A stretch of DNA of 64,000 nucleotides from NCBI GenBank assembly GCA_036504095.1, contig DASXVS010000048.1, positions 171,248 through 235,247 on the forward strand. Direction: 5' to 3'. Numbering within the stretch: the stretch's first letter is position 1; each line of letters opens with the position of its first letter. The stretch is from Armatimonadota bacterium. Lineage in GTDB: Bacteria; Armatimonadota; DTGP01; JAKQQT01. Made by a program: the position numbers and the translations under genes. The notes under the pieces are model-generated. The model ran no database searches, had not been told where the DNA came from, and worked only from the letters and a program-made list of their open reading frames with translations. This document shows, piece after piece, positions 43,535 to 55,555 of the stretch.

Positions 43535-46318
43535 GTGAAACGATCCAGTCTTGTAGTGCCGGCGGTTCTGCTGGCCATGGGCGCCATTGTCGCCCTCCAC
43601 GGAAGGGGCATTGTCGCCGCGGCGCGGACTTCGAACCGCGTCGTGGTTCACGTGCGCGGCGTATCGGGACCGGCGATACGGAACGCCGGCCTGGTCGTGC
43701 CGCTGCAACAGCGCGGGCCGACGCAGGGCGAACTGCGGATGCTGGACAGAAAGGGCCAACCCGCCGGCGAGTGCCCGCTCACCCATACGGACGTGAGCGC
43801 CGACGTATCCGGATTTGTGGCCCGCGTAACCGTCACCCAGCAGTTCCACAATCCTTCAAACGAGCCCATCGAGGCCGTCTACACCTTCCCGCTCCCGTCC
43901 GACGCGGCCGTTGACGACATGGACATGCGGATCGGCAACCGCGTTGTGAAGGGCGAGATCAAGCGCAAGGAAGAGGCGCGCGCGGTCTACGAGGCCGCCA
44001 AGGCAGCCGGCCAGGCCACCGCACTCCTCGACCAGGAACGACCCAACATTTTCACGCAGTCGGTGGCCAACATCATGCCCGGCGAGGACGTGAGGATCAC
44101 GATCAAGTACGTCAACACCCTGAAGTACGACGAAGGGCGTTACGAATTCGTGTTCCCGATGGTCGTGGGGCCGCGGTTTGTTCCCGGCGGCGGCTATACG
44201 GTGCCCGGCAAGCGGGGCGCGCCGAGCCCTCAGAGACAGACGGGCCGCGATGTGGGCAAACAGGCTGTGGTAACGGACGCCGACAAAATCACGCCGCCGA
44301 TCACCCCGCCGGGAACACGCGCGGGGCACGACATCTCCGTATCCGTTAATCTGGATGCCGGCGTCGAGCTGGGCGAGATCACCTCTGTGATGCACGACAT
44401 CGACGTGGCCCGCGACGGTAAAAACAGGGCGGAGATCAACCTCTCCAATCAGGCGTCCATCCCCAACAAAGACTTCATCCTGCGGTTCACGGTGGCGGGT
44501 GGCGCGATTCAGACCGGCCTGCTCACCCACGCGAACGGCAATAACGACGGCTACTTCACGCTCATACTTCAGCCTCCGGCCGCGCCGCCCCAGTCCAAGA
44601 TCAGCGAGAAGGAGATCGTCTTCGTCATCGACCAAACCGGCTCCCAGATGGGAACGCCGATCGAAATGTCCAAGACCGCGATGAAATACGCCATCCGGCA
44701 TCTGAACCCCGGCGACACGTTCCAGTTGGTGGGATTCAACACCAGCGTCTACCCATGCTTCGAGAAGGCCGTGCCCGCAACGCCAGATAACATCGCGAAA
44801 GCGATCGCCTACCTCGATCCATTGGAGGGAGCGGGCGGAACCGACATCCTGAAGGCCGCCGATTACGCGCTGTCCATGCCGGTGGACCCGTCGCGCCTCC
44901 GCATCATCTGCTTTATGACCGACGGCTACGTTGGCAATGACATGCAGATCATCGACTACGTGAAGACGCACCGCGGCCAGGCGCGCATGTTCCCGTTCGG
45001 CATCGGCTCAAGCGTCAATCGGTTCCTCATCGAGGGGATGGCCAGGGAAGGCCGCGGGCAGTCCGACATCATCGCGCTGAATGAAGGCCCCACCGCCGCG
45101 TCCGAGAAGTTCTACCGCCGAATCGCCAGCCCGGTCCTGCTGGATCCGCAGGTGGACTGGGGCGGCCTCCCCGTCCAGGAAGTCTTCCCGCAGCAGATTC
45201 CGGACGTCTTCTCTTACGGGCCGATCATCCTGAAGGGTCGTTACACCCACGCGGCTGAGGGCGACATCACCGTGCGCGGCCTCGTGCGCGGAAAGCCGTG
45301 GCAGGAAACGATCCACGTGTCGCTGCCTCCGCTGCAACCGAACGGCGGCGGGATCGAAAGCCTGTGGGCCCGCGAGAAGATAGACGACCTGCAGAGCCAG
45401 GACTGGATCGGCGCGCAAACCGGAAGCCCCATCCAGAACATTAAGGACCAGATCATCGACGTGGCGCTGGCGCACAGGCTGATGAGCCAGTACACCTCAT
45501 TCGTTGCCGTCGAGCAGCGCGTGGTCAACGTGGGCGGCAGGCAGCGCACTGTCGATGTGCCCGTGGAGATGCCGGAAGGCGTATCGTACGACGGCATTTT
45601 CGGCGAGGCAAAGGACAAGTCGGCACTCACGGCGGGTACGCTGTATGCCACGGGGTCGAACCAGTATAACCTCAACTTCAACTACCGGAATGCGCCGGCT
45701 TCGACCGGGGCGTTCGGGATGTCCAAACTGAGTCCCGCAGTTCCACAACAGTCTCTCAGTCGCGGAACCGTCGGCGGAGGTTTCGGGGGGGCCGTCGCGG
45801 CAATCCCGACGCCGGCCGCCCCACCGATGCCTGGCGGACCGCCGATGCCGGCAGTGCGTCTCGCTCCGCCTGCAAAGCCACCCGTCCGGAGCAGACTCAC
45901 GTTAAGTGAATCTCCCGCCCACGCCGCTGTCTCCACGAACGGAAGCCTCGCGGGCGAGGAACTCGCGTTCAAATCCGACGCGCTCAAGGCGATGAAGCCC
46001 GCGGACCGAATGGCTCTCCTCGAAAACGTGAAAATGCATACCGCACTGCACGGTCTTGCCGCGAAGGTGAAAGCCGAGGGCAAGAACGGGACGCTGCACA
46101 CTCCGAGCGTGCAGGTCGACAACGGGCGCGTTTGGGTGCAGGTGTGGGTGAAATCGGCCAGCAAGGCGAACCTCGCCAAACTGAAAGCGGCCGGATTCAC
46201 GCTGGAGACGACGCTCATGCCGGGCAAGCTGCTCCTGGGCAGCGTCCCGGTCGCCAAACTGGAGTCCATCGCCGCGCTGGTGTTCGTGGCCCGTATTGAG
46301 CCGGTGATCCTCAAGTAG
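43535..46318 (+). CDS. Secreted VIT / von Willebrand factor A domain protein
   Basis: 927 residues: an N-terminal hydrophobic segment (7-~28), a VIT domain (about 75-195) with FHNPSNEPIEAVYTFPLPSD, EARAVYEAAKAAGQATALL and NIMPGEDVRI, then a vWA domain (about 365-560). The vWA metal site reads DQTGSQM (Thr for the usual Ser of DxSxS), with GGTDILKA and FMTDGY completing it. A Pro/Ala-rich linker and a small C-terminal domain follow. VIT-vWA proteins resemble inter-alpha-trypsin inhibitor heavy chains and act in protein binding at the surface. No sortase or PEP-CTERM tail. GTG start, GGAGGAAA 7 nt upstream. Confidence 0.9.
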   Translation: MKRSSLVVPAVLLAMGAIVALHGRGIVAAARTSNRVVVHVRGVSGPAIRNAGLVVPLQQRGPTQGELRMLDRKGQPAGECPLTHTDVSADVSGFVARVTVTQQFHNPSNEPIEAVYTFPLPSDAAVDDMDMRIGNRVVKGEIKRKEEARAVYEAAKAAGQATALLDQERPNIFTQSVANIMPGEDVRITIKYVNTLKYDEGRYEFVFPMVVGPRFVPGGGYTVPGKRGAPSPQRQTGRDVGKQAVVTDADKITPPITPPGTRAGHDISVSVNLDAGVELGEITSVMHDIDVARDGKNRAEINLSNQASIPNKDFILRFTVAGGAIQTGLLTHANGNNDGYFTLILQPPAAPPQSKISEKEIVFVIDQTGSQMGTPIEMSKTAMKYAIRHLNPGDTFQLVGFNTSVYPCFEKAVPATPDNIAKAIAYLDPLEGAGGTDILKAADYALSMPVDPSRLRIICFMTDGYVGNDMQIIDYVKTHRGQARMFPFGIGSSVNRFLIEGMAREGRGQSDIIALNEGPTAASEKFYRRIASPVLLDPQVDWGGLPVQEVFPQQIPDVFSYGPIILKGRYTHAAEGDITVRGLVRGKPWQETIHVSLPPLQPNGGGIESLWAREKIDDLQSQDWIGAQTGSPIQNIKDQIIDVALAHRLMSQYTSFVAVEQRVVNVGGRQRTVDVPVEMPEGVSYDGIFGEAKDKSALTAGTLYATGSNQYNLNFNYRNAPASTGAFGMSKLSPAVPQQSLSRGTVGGGFGGAVAAIPTPAAPPMPGGPPMPAVRLAPPAKPPVRSRLTLSESPAHAAVSTNGSLAGEELAFKSDALKAMKPADRMALLENVKMHTALHGLAAKVKAEGKNGTLHTPSVQVDNGRVWVQVWVKSASKANLAKLKAAGFTLETTLMPGKLLLGSVPVAKLESIAALVFVARIEPVILK

Positions 46319-46342
46319 GGCCGAGGGGCCAAACGGTGGTGC

Positions 46343-46374
46343 GGGGACGCGGCGGTGAAAGCCGCCGCGTCTCC
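46343..46374 (+). terminator. Hairpin after the VIT/vWA gene
   Basis: A 13-bp stem (46343-46355 with 46362-46374, one G-T pair) with a 6-nt loop. It lacks a T run, so termination may be partial; the next gene on the same strand starts 79 nt later. Confidence 0.5.
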
Positions 46375-46452
46375 GCGCGCCACAGGCTATCATCCCCATA
46401 AAGATCGGTTGATTCCGCGAGAGCCTGCCACCGTAACACAAAGGAAGATGCC

Positions 46453-49386
46453 ATGCGCAAGATCGTTCTGTTCGCACTCCTGCTCACTGCCGCGCGCGCC
46501 GATGCGCAACTTGGGCGGCTGACACCATCGACCTTTCCGCTGCCCGGGTACTCCCCGGGGCCATTACCCTCCAGCCCCCACCGTGAGACAGGCTCAGACT
46601 CCGGCCAGCCCATCCTGACCGTGCTTGAGCGTGACCTGACCGGACAGCCGGTGGTGGCCGTCGGCGTCCTCTGGCCATACGTTGATCCCGAAACGGTGAA
46701 GGTCCGGGCGTCTTCCAAACTGCTGACCCGCGTTCAGGACGTAGCGGATGCCTTCAGCACACCGGAACAGCAGTGCGTGCCCTATGCGATCCGCGGCACG
46801 TGGGTACTGGCGCCGGGCACGCGGAAGCAGATGACCACGGACATCACCGGGCTGACGCCCGTGGACGTCAGCGGCCGCGGACGACTGATGAGCGAAGTGC
46901 TCGTTGGCCTGACCGCGCGCGAAAGGGATTTGCTCTGTTCGGCATCGGGCCTTGTCGCGGGCTCGTTGAACCCGCAATTGCAGAAGATGGTCGCTCGCGC
47001 GCTCCGGCCACCGATGCGCATCAGCGATATGCGGCAGACGCCGGGTGACAGCAGTATACTCGGCGCCCCCGATCTGGGTACTCTGATCTCCGCACCGCCC
47101 GATCTCACGCGCGTGCGCATCCGGGCCCAACTGCGATCGCGGCCCGCCTCCATCTTTATCACACGGCGCCAGCCGGACGGGTACGAGTACTCGCAGTCTT
47201 ACGACGTGTTTCAGATGCCGCCGACGCCCCACTTCGAACTGCTGCCCAATGGGCCGGCAGGTTACTATTCGGGCGACAGCACGGATCTGCCGATGCTTTC
47301 CACCGTACCCAACACATTCAAACCGTCCGACCTGGATGGCAAATCCCTGGCACAGCCTTTCGGCGCGGCGGGCGTGATGGCGGTCGATGACGCAATGAAG
47401 CGCCTGGAAGCACTTACGGGCCGCAAATTCCGGGCGAGTGCCCAGTTCAGGCCCTTAAGGGTCTTTGTAGGTTCCAGCGCCATCCCGTGCGGGGACGTTG
47501 CGGACGCGCTCCGGCTGGCGCTCACGGCATCGTTCCGGCGTATAGGCGACATCTACTTCCTCACCTGGGACCGCACCGGGCTGGGCGCGCTGCAGATGAC
47601 GGCCATGGAGAAGGCGCAGGGTTTGACGCACGCATCGGACAAGGCCGGTCAGGAGGCTGAAAACAGCGAGGCGTGGCTCGATCTGGCCATGCGCATCCCG
47701 TTCGCCGCGGACGACCCGCTGGGATGGACCGCCGGCCAGCGCCAGGTACTTTTTGGCCCATCGGATAACAAGCCCAACTCGTCCGGCAGTCCGCGTGTGG
47801 GTTGGAACAGTATGACGTCCGGCCAGCGCGCGGCGATACGCGCTCTCGCAGCCGGCGGCAAAGTGAACTTGCCGGACCTGACCACAGGGGAAGGTGAATA
47901 CGCGGAACGCCTGTTGGCGGACAAGGATCTTGAGAAAGCGGGGCTGCAGGGACAGGCGACGGTCGAGCTGTGCGTCGATCTCGGCGACGGTAGATGGGCG
48001 GCAACCGGGAACTGGTTTTACAAGACCCTTTACCAGAGCACTCTGGAGTCGCTGCGATACCAGGCGAAGGAGCGAGCCGATGCGGAGAAGCGCCGACGTG
48101 GAGCAGGGGCAACGGCGGCAGCACCACCGCCATACCGCTACTATCAGGATCGCAATCTGATGCCGGCGCGGAACCGGGCGTTGATGGTGCCGGTGCTCTC
48201 CAAACAGCAGCTCAATAAGCTGGCGATGCAGATGCAGGTGCGCGGCATCAAGACTCTGTTGTACCCGGTCCTCCAGGGAGGCTATGTCACGATTCCGAGC
48301 AAGGCGTTTCCGCCGCACCCCGCCATGGGAGTTGCCAATGGCTGGCTGGCGTGTATGACCGCGATGAAAGGCGCCGGCGTGACCGTGATCGGCTATATGG
48401 AGGCGCTGGCGTGGCGCAAGACGAGGCAAACCCCTCATTGGCTCGATCAGCATCCGGACTATCTGGATGTGGACATCCTCGGACGCCCCCTGAGCGCACA
48501 TCTCGCCGCGGACGCCGCCCGACTTCAAACGCGGGAGCCTTCGATCATCGGAGACATCGTCCGCGTGACAGAACCCGAGGTGAACGCGCGGCTCGATACG
48601 CTCCTGGGAGAGTATCTTCGCCAACCGGGTGTTACCGGCCTCTGCCTGGACGCCTGGAGCATTGACACGGCGTATCAACGGGGCCCCGGTGGCGGAAGGT
48701 CGTACAACCCGCAAATGGGCCGCTGGGGGGAGCTTGGATACGCCGTGCCTGACCGCGTCGCGTCCATTTTGAAGAACTCCGTGGATCCGGTCGACCTCGA
48801 TCAAGGTATGCCCGGATTCCAGTCGCCGCCACTTGCCGCCGTTCAACTGCCGCGTCCGCCGATGGACATGCAGGCTATGAGAGCGGGGCGTCCGCAGCCG
48901 CAACCGCCATCCGCCGAGGTCGCGCTGGCGACACGGCTTCTGCCCAAGGCCAGGCCGGATGGCGCCCCTCTGCTTACGTTCGCAACCGACGGAGGGGCCA
49001 CCCCCGGGTACTATCGCCCGAACAGCGGCCCCCCGGCGCCTCCGGCGTCCGTGCGGCTGACGCAGTTGTACACGGGCTTCGCCACGAATGAAGCCCGCTG
49101 TCTGCTGCTGCGGGTTCCTACGAGGGAGAGCGCCTTGTCCGCACCCGCTAACGGCCCGCCGATCGACCCCAAAGCTCCGGCGATCCTTTGGGCTGACGGG
49201 ACCTATTTCCGGCCATCCAACACGGAGCCCGCCGACTGGGCCGTCTACGATTTTCGCGGCGCGCCGGAGGAGCTGGACGACAGCCTCCGCCGCGTGGGGA
49301 TTCCGGACGACGGGGCGGAATCGGGGCCGGGAACGGGGGGTGGGGGCGGCAGACCGTTGCCGCCCGGGCGGCCGTTGCGCCGATAG
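46453..49386 (+). CDS. Large secreted protein of unknown function with a barrel-like C-terminal half
   Basis: 977 residues with a clear signal peptide (MRKIVLFALLLTAARADAQ). The N-terminal ~550 residues match nothing I recognise; they include a region like a short secretin/TonB-type beta-alpha module (FRPLRVFVGSSAIPCGDVADAL). Residues ~590-760 look like part of a glycosidase-like TIM barrel: VRGIKTLLYPVLQGGY, GVTVIGYMEAL, HPDYLDVDILGRPL, and TGLCLDAWSIDT. This resembles glycosyl hydrolase-like 10-type proteins, but only weakly. The end is rich in Pro and Gly. AAGGAAG precedes the ATG. The function is unknown; pairing with the VIT/vWA gene is inferred from position only. Confidence 0.75.
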   Translation: MRKIVLFALLLTAARADAQLGRLTPSTFPLPGYSPGPLPSSPHRETGSDSGQPILTVLERDLTGQPVVAVGVLWPYVDPETVKVRASSKLLTRVQDVADAFSTPEQQCVPYAIRGTWVLAPGTRKQMTTDITGLTPVDVSGRGRLMSEVLVGLTARERDLLCSASGLVAGSLNPQLQKMVARALRPPMRISDMRQTPGDSSILGAPDLGTLISAPPDLTRVRIRAQLRSRPASIFITRRQPDGYEYSQSYDVFQMPPTPHFELLPNGPAGYYSGDSTDLPMLSTVPNTFKPSDLDGKSLAQPFGAAGVMAVDDAMKRLEALTGRKFRASAQFRPLRVFVGSSAIPCGDVADALRLALTASFRRIGDIYFLTWDRTGLGALQMTAMEKAQGLTHASDKAGQEAENSEAWLDLAMRIPFAADDPLGWTAGQRQVLFGPSDNKPNSSGSPRVGWNSMTSGQRAAIRALAAGGKVNLPDLTTGEGEYAERLLADKDLEKAGLQGQATVELCVDLGDGRWAATGNWFYKTLYQSTLESLRYQAKERADAEKRRRGAGATAAAPPPYRYYQDRNLMPARNRALMVPVLSKQQLNKLAMQMQVRGIKTLLYPVLQGGYVTIPSKAFPPHPAMGVANGWLACMTAMKGAGVTVIGYMEALAWRKTRQTPHWLDQHPDYLDVDILGRPLSAHLAADAARLQTREPSIIGDIVRVTEPEVNARLDTLLGEYLRQPGVTGLCLDAWSIDTAYQRGPGGGRSYNPQMGRWGELGYAVPDRVASILKNSVDPVDLDQGMPGFQSPPLAAVQLPRPPMDMQAMRAGRPQPQPPSAEVALATRLLPKARPDGAPLLTFATDGGATPGYYRPNSGPPAPPASVRLTQLYTGFATNEARCLLLRVPTRESALSAPANGPPIDPKAPAILWADGTYFRPSNTEPADWAVYDFRGAPEELDDSLRRVGIPDDGAESGPGTGGGGGRPLPPGRPLRR

Positions 49387-49434
49387 ACGGCCGGGTCAGC
49401 CGGCGCAAATAGCCGGCCGTCCAACACGCAGTCA

Positions 49435-49476
49435 GCAAACCGGGGAATGTGCCTTTCGGCACATCCCCCGGTTTGC
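49435..49476. terminator. Bidirectional hairpin terminator
   Basis: A 19-bp stem (49435-49453 with 49458-49476, one mismatch) with a TTTC loop between the convergent 977-residue gene and aconitase gene. Its symmetry suits both strands. Confidence 0.75.
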
Positions 49477-49507
49477 GAATCGGAACCTGGAACGAAGGGC
49501 TCTGCAC

Positions 49508-52363
<2,856 letters not shown>

Positions 52364-52563
52364 AGATTGAGCCTCCTGTATGAACAACACTCATATTGTC
52401 TCGGAGGAGCCATCCATTAGCAAAGCGGTTGGTGATTGGAGATTGGGCGTTGCGGATTGAGGGTGGGGTGTTACGAGTGCAAGGAATCCTCCGCGATACC
52501 TCCGTGCCCTCTGTGCCTCTGTGGTTTGTCTTCGAACCCGCGCCCGGAAACGAACATAAGTTC

Positions 52564-52569
52564 TATAAT
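52564..52569 (+). promoter_or_regulatory. Probable leaderless promoter of the Gp37/Gp68-like gene
   Basis: A perfect TATAAT with 6 nt between it and the ATG at 52576, so transcription would begin at or next to the start codon. No Shine-Dalgarno site fits in the gap. Confidence 0.5.
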
Positions 52570-52575
52570 GACCGT

Positions 52576-53334
52576 ATGCGCGGTCACACTCCCAAACCGG
52601 GGTTCACGTCGTGGAATCCGCTCACCGGCTGCACCAAGATCAGCCCGGGGTGCAAGCACTGCTTCGCGGAGCGTATCTCGCGCAACCTCCAGCGCACCGG
52701 CGTCGCGAAATACGCCAACGGTTTCCAGCTGACGATGCACGGCGACGACATCCTCAACTGGCCGCTGACACACCGGCGGCCTACGCTGATCTTCGTGAAC
52801 TCCATGTCGGACGTGTTCCACAAGGATGTCCCGCTAGCGTTCATCGAGCGCATCTTCGCGATCATCGACCGCGCACAATGGCACCGATTCATGATCTTCA
52901 CCAAGCGCGCGGAGCGGCTGGCGGAGTTGGCGCCGGACCTCGCGTGGCCGGCCAACCTGTGGATGGCGGTGTCGGTCGAGAACGCGGACTACAGGCACCG
53001 CATCGACCTCCTGCGCACGGTCCCTGCTGCCGTGCGGTTCGTATCCTGCGAGCCGCTGCTGGGTCCGATTCCGGATCTGGACCTGGCCGGCATCGACTCC
53101 CTCGCCTGCGGCGCGGAGACCGGCCCCGATTCCCGTCCCTGCGACCCCGCATCGGTGCGGCTGTTGCGCGACCAGTGCGTGGCGCAGCATGTGCCGTTCG
53201 CATTCCACGGGTTTGGCAGCGCGGAGGATAGGGACGAAGGCCGCGACCGCCTCATCGACGGCGAACGCTGGCGCCAGAGCCACGATGCCTATCGGACCTT
53301 CATGACCGGCGGACAGATGGAGCTGTTCGGGTGA
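52576..53334 (+). CDS. Phage Gp37/Gp68-like protein (DUF5131)
   Basis: 252 residues: start with TSWNPLTGCTKISPGCKHCF, a C-x6-C-x2-C pattern like a radical-SAM cluster site. Further family segments are FVNSMSDVFHKDVP, FMIFTKRAERL, WMAVSVENADYRHRID, RFVSCEPLLGPI and GAETGPDSRPCD. The family is found in phages and scattered in bacteria; its reaction is unknown to me. ATG 52576 is chosen because the conserved domain begins a few residues later; the open frame goes further upstream without family similarity. The gene looks like a stand-alone acquired gene next to a toxin-antitoxin pair. Confidence 0.88.
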   Translation: MRGHTPKPGFTSWNPLTGCTKISPGCKHCFAERISRNLQRTGVAKYANGFQLTMHGDDILNWPLTHRRPTLIFVNSMSDVFHKDVPLAFIERIFAIIDRAQWHRFMIFTKRAERLAELAPDLAWPANLWMAVSVENADYRHRIDLLRTVPAAVRFVSCEPLLGPIPDLDLAGIDSLACGAETGPDSRPCDPASVRLLRDQCVAQHVPFAFHGFGSAEDRDEGRDRLIDGERWRQSHDAYRTFMTGGQMELFG

Positions 53335-53377
53335 AGGGGAGCGCCAGAGTATCGTGGCTAATGCGTTCGCGAAGAGT

Positions 53378-53406
53378 TTGACGTCCGGGGGTCAAGGCGG
53401 TATAAT
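53378..53406 (+). promoter_or_regulatory. Sigma-70-type promoter of the toxin-antitoxin operon
   Basis: TTGACG (53378-53383), a 17-bp spacer, TATAAT (53401-53406). Only the last base of the -35 departs from consensus. It predicts a start near 53413 and a leader of about 33 nt. Confidence 0.85.
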
Positions 53407-53445
53407 GGAACCAATGGTACACTTGGGACCGGTGGGGAGGCGGTA

Positions 53446-53709
53446 ATGACGAGAATATCGAGCAGGGAACTACGTGACGACCTCTCGGAGACGTTGAACC
53501 GCGTGGCCTATGGCGGCGAGACCGTTCGCGTTCATCGTCGCGGGAAGGGCCTTGCGGTCATTATCCCCGAAGCGGCATACGCTGCCTATGAGGAGTGGGA
53601 GGCTCGCGAGGACGCGAGACTGCTCGAACTCGCACGCATTTCCGACGACGAATCGAAGGGCGTCCCCGGCATCGACGCCGAAGCCCTTTTCCGGGAGCTT
53701 GGGGTGTAG
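53446..53709 (+). CDS. Antitoxin, Phd/YefM family
   Basis: An 87-residue antitoxin: N-terminal beta-alpha DNA-binding part (TRISSRELRDDLSETLNRVAYGG, VRVHRRGKGLAVIIP) typical of Phd/YefM, then an acidic helical C-terminus that should bind the toxin. It normally represses its own operon by binding the promoter. ATG preceded by GGGGAGG. The toxin gene starts 3 nt after its stop. Confidence 0.88.
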   Translation: MTRISSRELRDDLSETLNRVAYGGETVRVHRRGKGLAVIIPEAAYAAYEEWEAREDARLLELARISDDESKGVPGIDAEALFRELGV

Positions 53710-53712
53710 ACT

Positions 53713-53967
53713 GTGACCTATCGCGTCGTCCTCAACACCCACGCCGAAAGACAGTTTCGTAAGGTACCCCAACAGATTCAACCGCGTCTGGCCGCGGCGA
53801 TACGCCTGCTTGCCACTGACCCGCGACAGCCCGATTGCCGCAAGTTGGTCGGAGGCAAGCATCACTGGCGCATTCGCGCGGCAGACATTTACAGGGTGGT
53901 CTATACCATCCAAGATGACCATATGCTGGTTACGGTGGTTGAGTTGGACCACTGGGACACCGTGTAA
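53713..53967 (+). CDS. Toxin, RelE/ParE superfamily
   Basis: An 84-residue RelE-fold protein: YRVVLNTHAERQFRKVPQQ at the start, a KLVGGKHHWRIRAADIYRVVYTI core, and HMLVTVVELDHW at the end. The pattern fits RelE-type mRNA interferases (RelE, YafQ) and also ParE-type gyrase poisons; Arg in WRIRAADIYRV favours the RelE branch. GTG start. Together with the antitoxin it forms a complete type II module. Confidence 0.88.
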   Translation: MTYRVVLNTHAERQFRKVPQQIQPRLAAAIRLLATDPRQPDCRKLVGGKHHWRIRAADIYRVVYTIQDDHMLVTVVELDHWDTV

Positions 53968-54045
53968 AAGCACACCCCACGGTGAGCCGCGGCAGCCCGT
54001 TTCATATCCCGCGGCGAGTTCGCAATCAGGTGAATGCCCTGCATC

Positions 54046-55323
54046 CTACCACTTCGCCGCGGCTCGGCCGGCCACGTATCCGCTGCTCCAGGCCCACTGG
54101 AAGTTGTAGCCGCCCAGTTGGCCGTCCACATCCAGTATCTCGCCGGCGAGGAACAGGCCGGGAACGATGCGCGACATCATCGTTTCGGGGTCTACTTCGT
54201 CCACGCTCACCCCACCCGCGGTCGCTTCGGCCTTCCTGTACCCATCCACCTCCGTCACGGGCAGATGGTGGTCCAGCATCGATGCCATCAGGCGGCGGCG
54301 GTCCGGGGCGGGCATACGCGCCATCGGGACGCGCGGGTTGACCTGGGCCGCATCGCAGACCATATCGGCAACACGTCGCGGCATAAACCGCGCGGCCATC
54401 GCGTATGGCCCGTGGCCGCGGTACTCCGAGAGGACGTAGGCCTCGAATTCCCGCTCTCCCCCGGCGGGCACCGCCGGCACAAACCGGCAGTATAAGGCGG
54501 CCGCGGGGTGATCTTTCGAGTCCCTCGCGATATGGCGGCTGACATTCAGGGCGGCGGGGCCGCTGTAGCCGGTGTGCGTGAACAGGAACGAGCCTTCATA
54601 TTCCGCCAGGACGTCGCGGTGTTCTCTCCACGTCAGTCGGACGGGCAGCGTAACGCCGCTCAACGCGGCGTGCGCGGGGCTGTCGGAGAGCAGTGGGGAG
54701 AGCGCGGGCGTGGTGTAGACAATGGAGTGGCCCAGTTTGCCCGCCATGGCGTAACCCGCTCCTGTGCTGCCGGACTTCGGCAGGGAGAGGCCGCCGGTAC
54801 ACAGGATCACCGCTTTGGGCGAGAACTCGTGATCCGTTGTGCGCACGGTCCACGTTGCTCCCGGCGTTATCTCGTGGACATTTTGCGCGCATCTCAGGCG
54901 GACACCTGAGGACCGCACCGCCGTGGTCAGCGATTCAAGCACCGATTCGGCGGAGTCCGAGACTGGGAAGTACTTGCCCATCTCAGGCTCGAGTTTGAGG
55001 GGAACGCCGATATCCTGAAAGAAACGCAGCGTCTGGGGCAGCCCGAAGGCATCAAGAACACGCGCGACAAATTCGCGGGAGCCGCTGTGGAAATGCGAGG
55101 CGGTCACGTGCTCGTTCGTAACGTTGCAGCGCCCGCCTCCGGAGACCAGGATCTTCGCGCCGATCTTCTGCTGGGAATCCAGCAGAACGACGTTGGCGCG
55201 GGCCTTCGCTGCGGTCAGCGCGGCCATCAAACCGGCGGCGCCGGCGCCGATGACGACGATGGAAGATGGATGGGGGGAAGGCACATCGGCCTGCGTTCCA
55301 CCGCGGTTTCTATCCTCCATCAT
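54046..55323 (-). CDS. BaiN/RdsA-family FAD-dependent oxidoreductase
   Basis: 425 residues of the HI0933/YhiN group: FAD loop VVIGAGAAGLMAA, the family-specific SGGGRCNVTN, TGGLSLPKSGSTGAGY, TTPALSPL, and a C-terminal AGEILDVDGQLGGYNFQWAW. Members are flavoproteins of mostly unclear function. One group reduces bile-acid-type substrates. Start ATG 55323 (ATG 55320 is in frame next to it), with GGAGGG a few nt upstream. It lies 57 nt downstream of tRNA-Leu, beyond a terminator. Confidence 0.9.
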   Translation of the reverse strand: MMEDRNRGGTQADVPSPHPSSIVVIGAGAAGLMAALTAAKARANVVLLDSQQKIGAKILVSGGGRCNVTNEHVTASHFHSGSREFVARVLDAFGLPQTLRFFQDIGVPLKLEPEMGKYFPVSDSAESVLESLTTAVRSSGVRLRCAQNVHEITPGATWTVRTTDHEFSPKAVILCTGGLSLPKSGSTGAGYAMAGKLGHSIVYTTPALSPLLSDSPAHAALSGVTLPVRLTWREHRDVLAEYEGSFLFTHTGYSGPAALNVSRHIARDSKDHPAAALYCRFVPAVPAGGEREFEAYVLSEYRGHGPYAMAARFMPRRVADMVCDAAQVNPRVPMARMPAPDRRRLMASMLDHHLPVTEVDGYRKAEATAGGVSVDEVDPETMMSRIVPGLFLAGEILDVDGQLGGYNFQWAWSSGYVAGRAAAKW

Positions 55324-55342
55324 CCGCCCTCCACCCTCCACG

Positions 55343-55376
55343 AAAACGGCCCGGCGACCACTTGAGTCACCGGGCC
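55343..55376 (-). terminator. Intrinsic terminator of the tRNA-Leu(CAG) gene
   Basis: On the minus strand a 7-bp GC stem (55370-55376 with 55348-55354) is followed by four T bases (55346-55343). It starts 3 nt after the tRNA CCA end. Confidence 0.75.
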
Positions 55377-55379
55377 TGA

Positions 55380-55465
55380 TGGTGCAGATGAGAGGATTTG
55401 AACCTCCACGCCCTTTCGGGCACATGCTCCTGAGGCATGCGCGTCTGCCGTTCCGCCACATCTGC
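55380..55465 (-). tRNA. tRNA-Leu (anticodon CAG)
   Basis: Class II tRNA on the minus strand: acceptor GCAGATG/CATCTGC, anticodon stem CATGC/GCATG around a loop with CAG, a long variable arm (TGCCCGAAAGGGCG), T-arm GAGG-TTCAAAT-CCTC, discriminator A and encoded CCA. It reads CUG, the preferred Leu codon expected in a high-GC genome. Confidence 0.96.
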
Positions 55466-55555
55466 AAACGGTTGCCGGCCCTGTACAGAGCCGACAACCG
55501 TAGTATACCAAACGCGGGGCCAAATGGCAAGGATACTGGGGGAACCCTCGACCCT

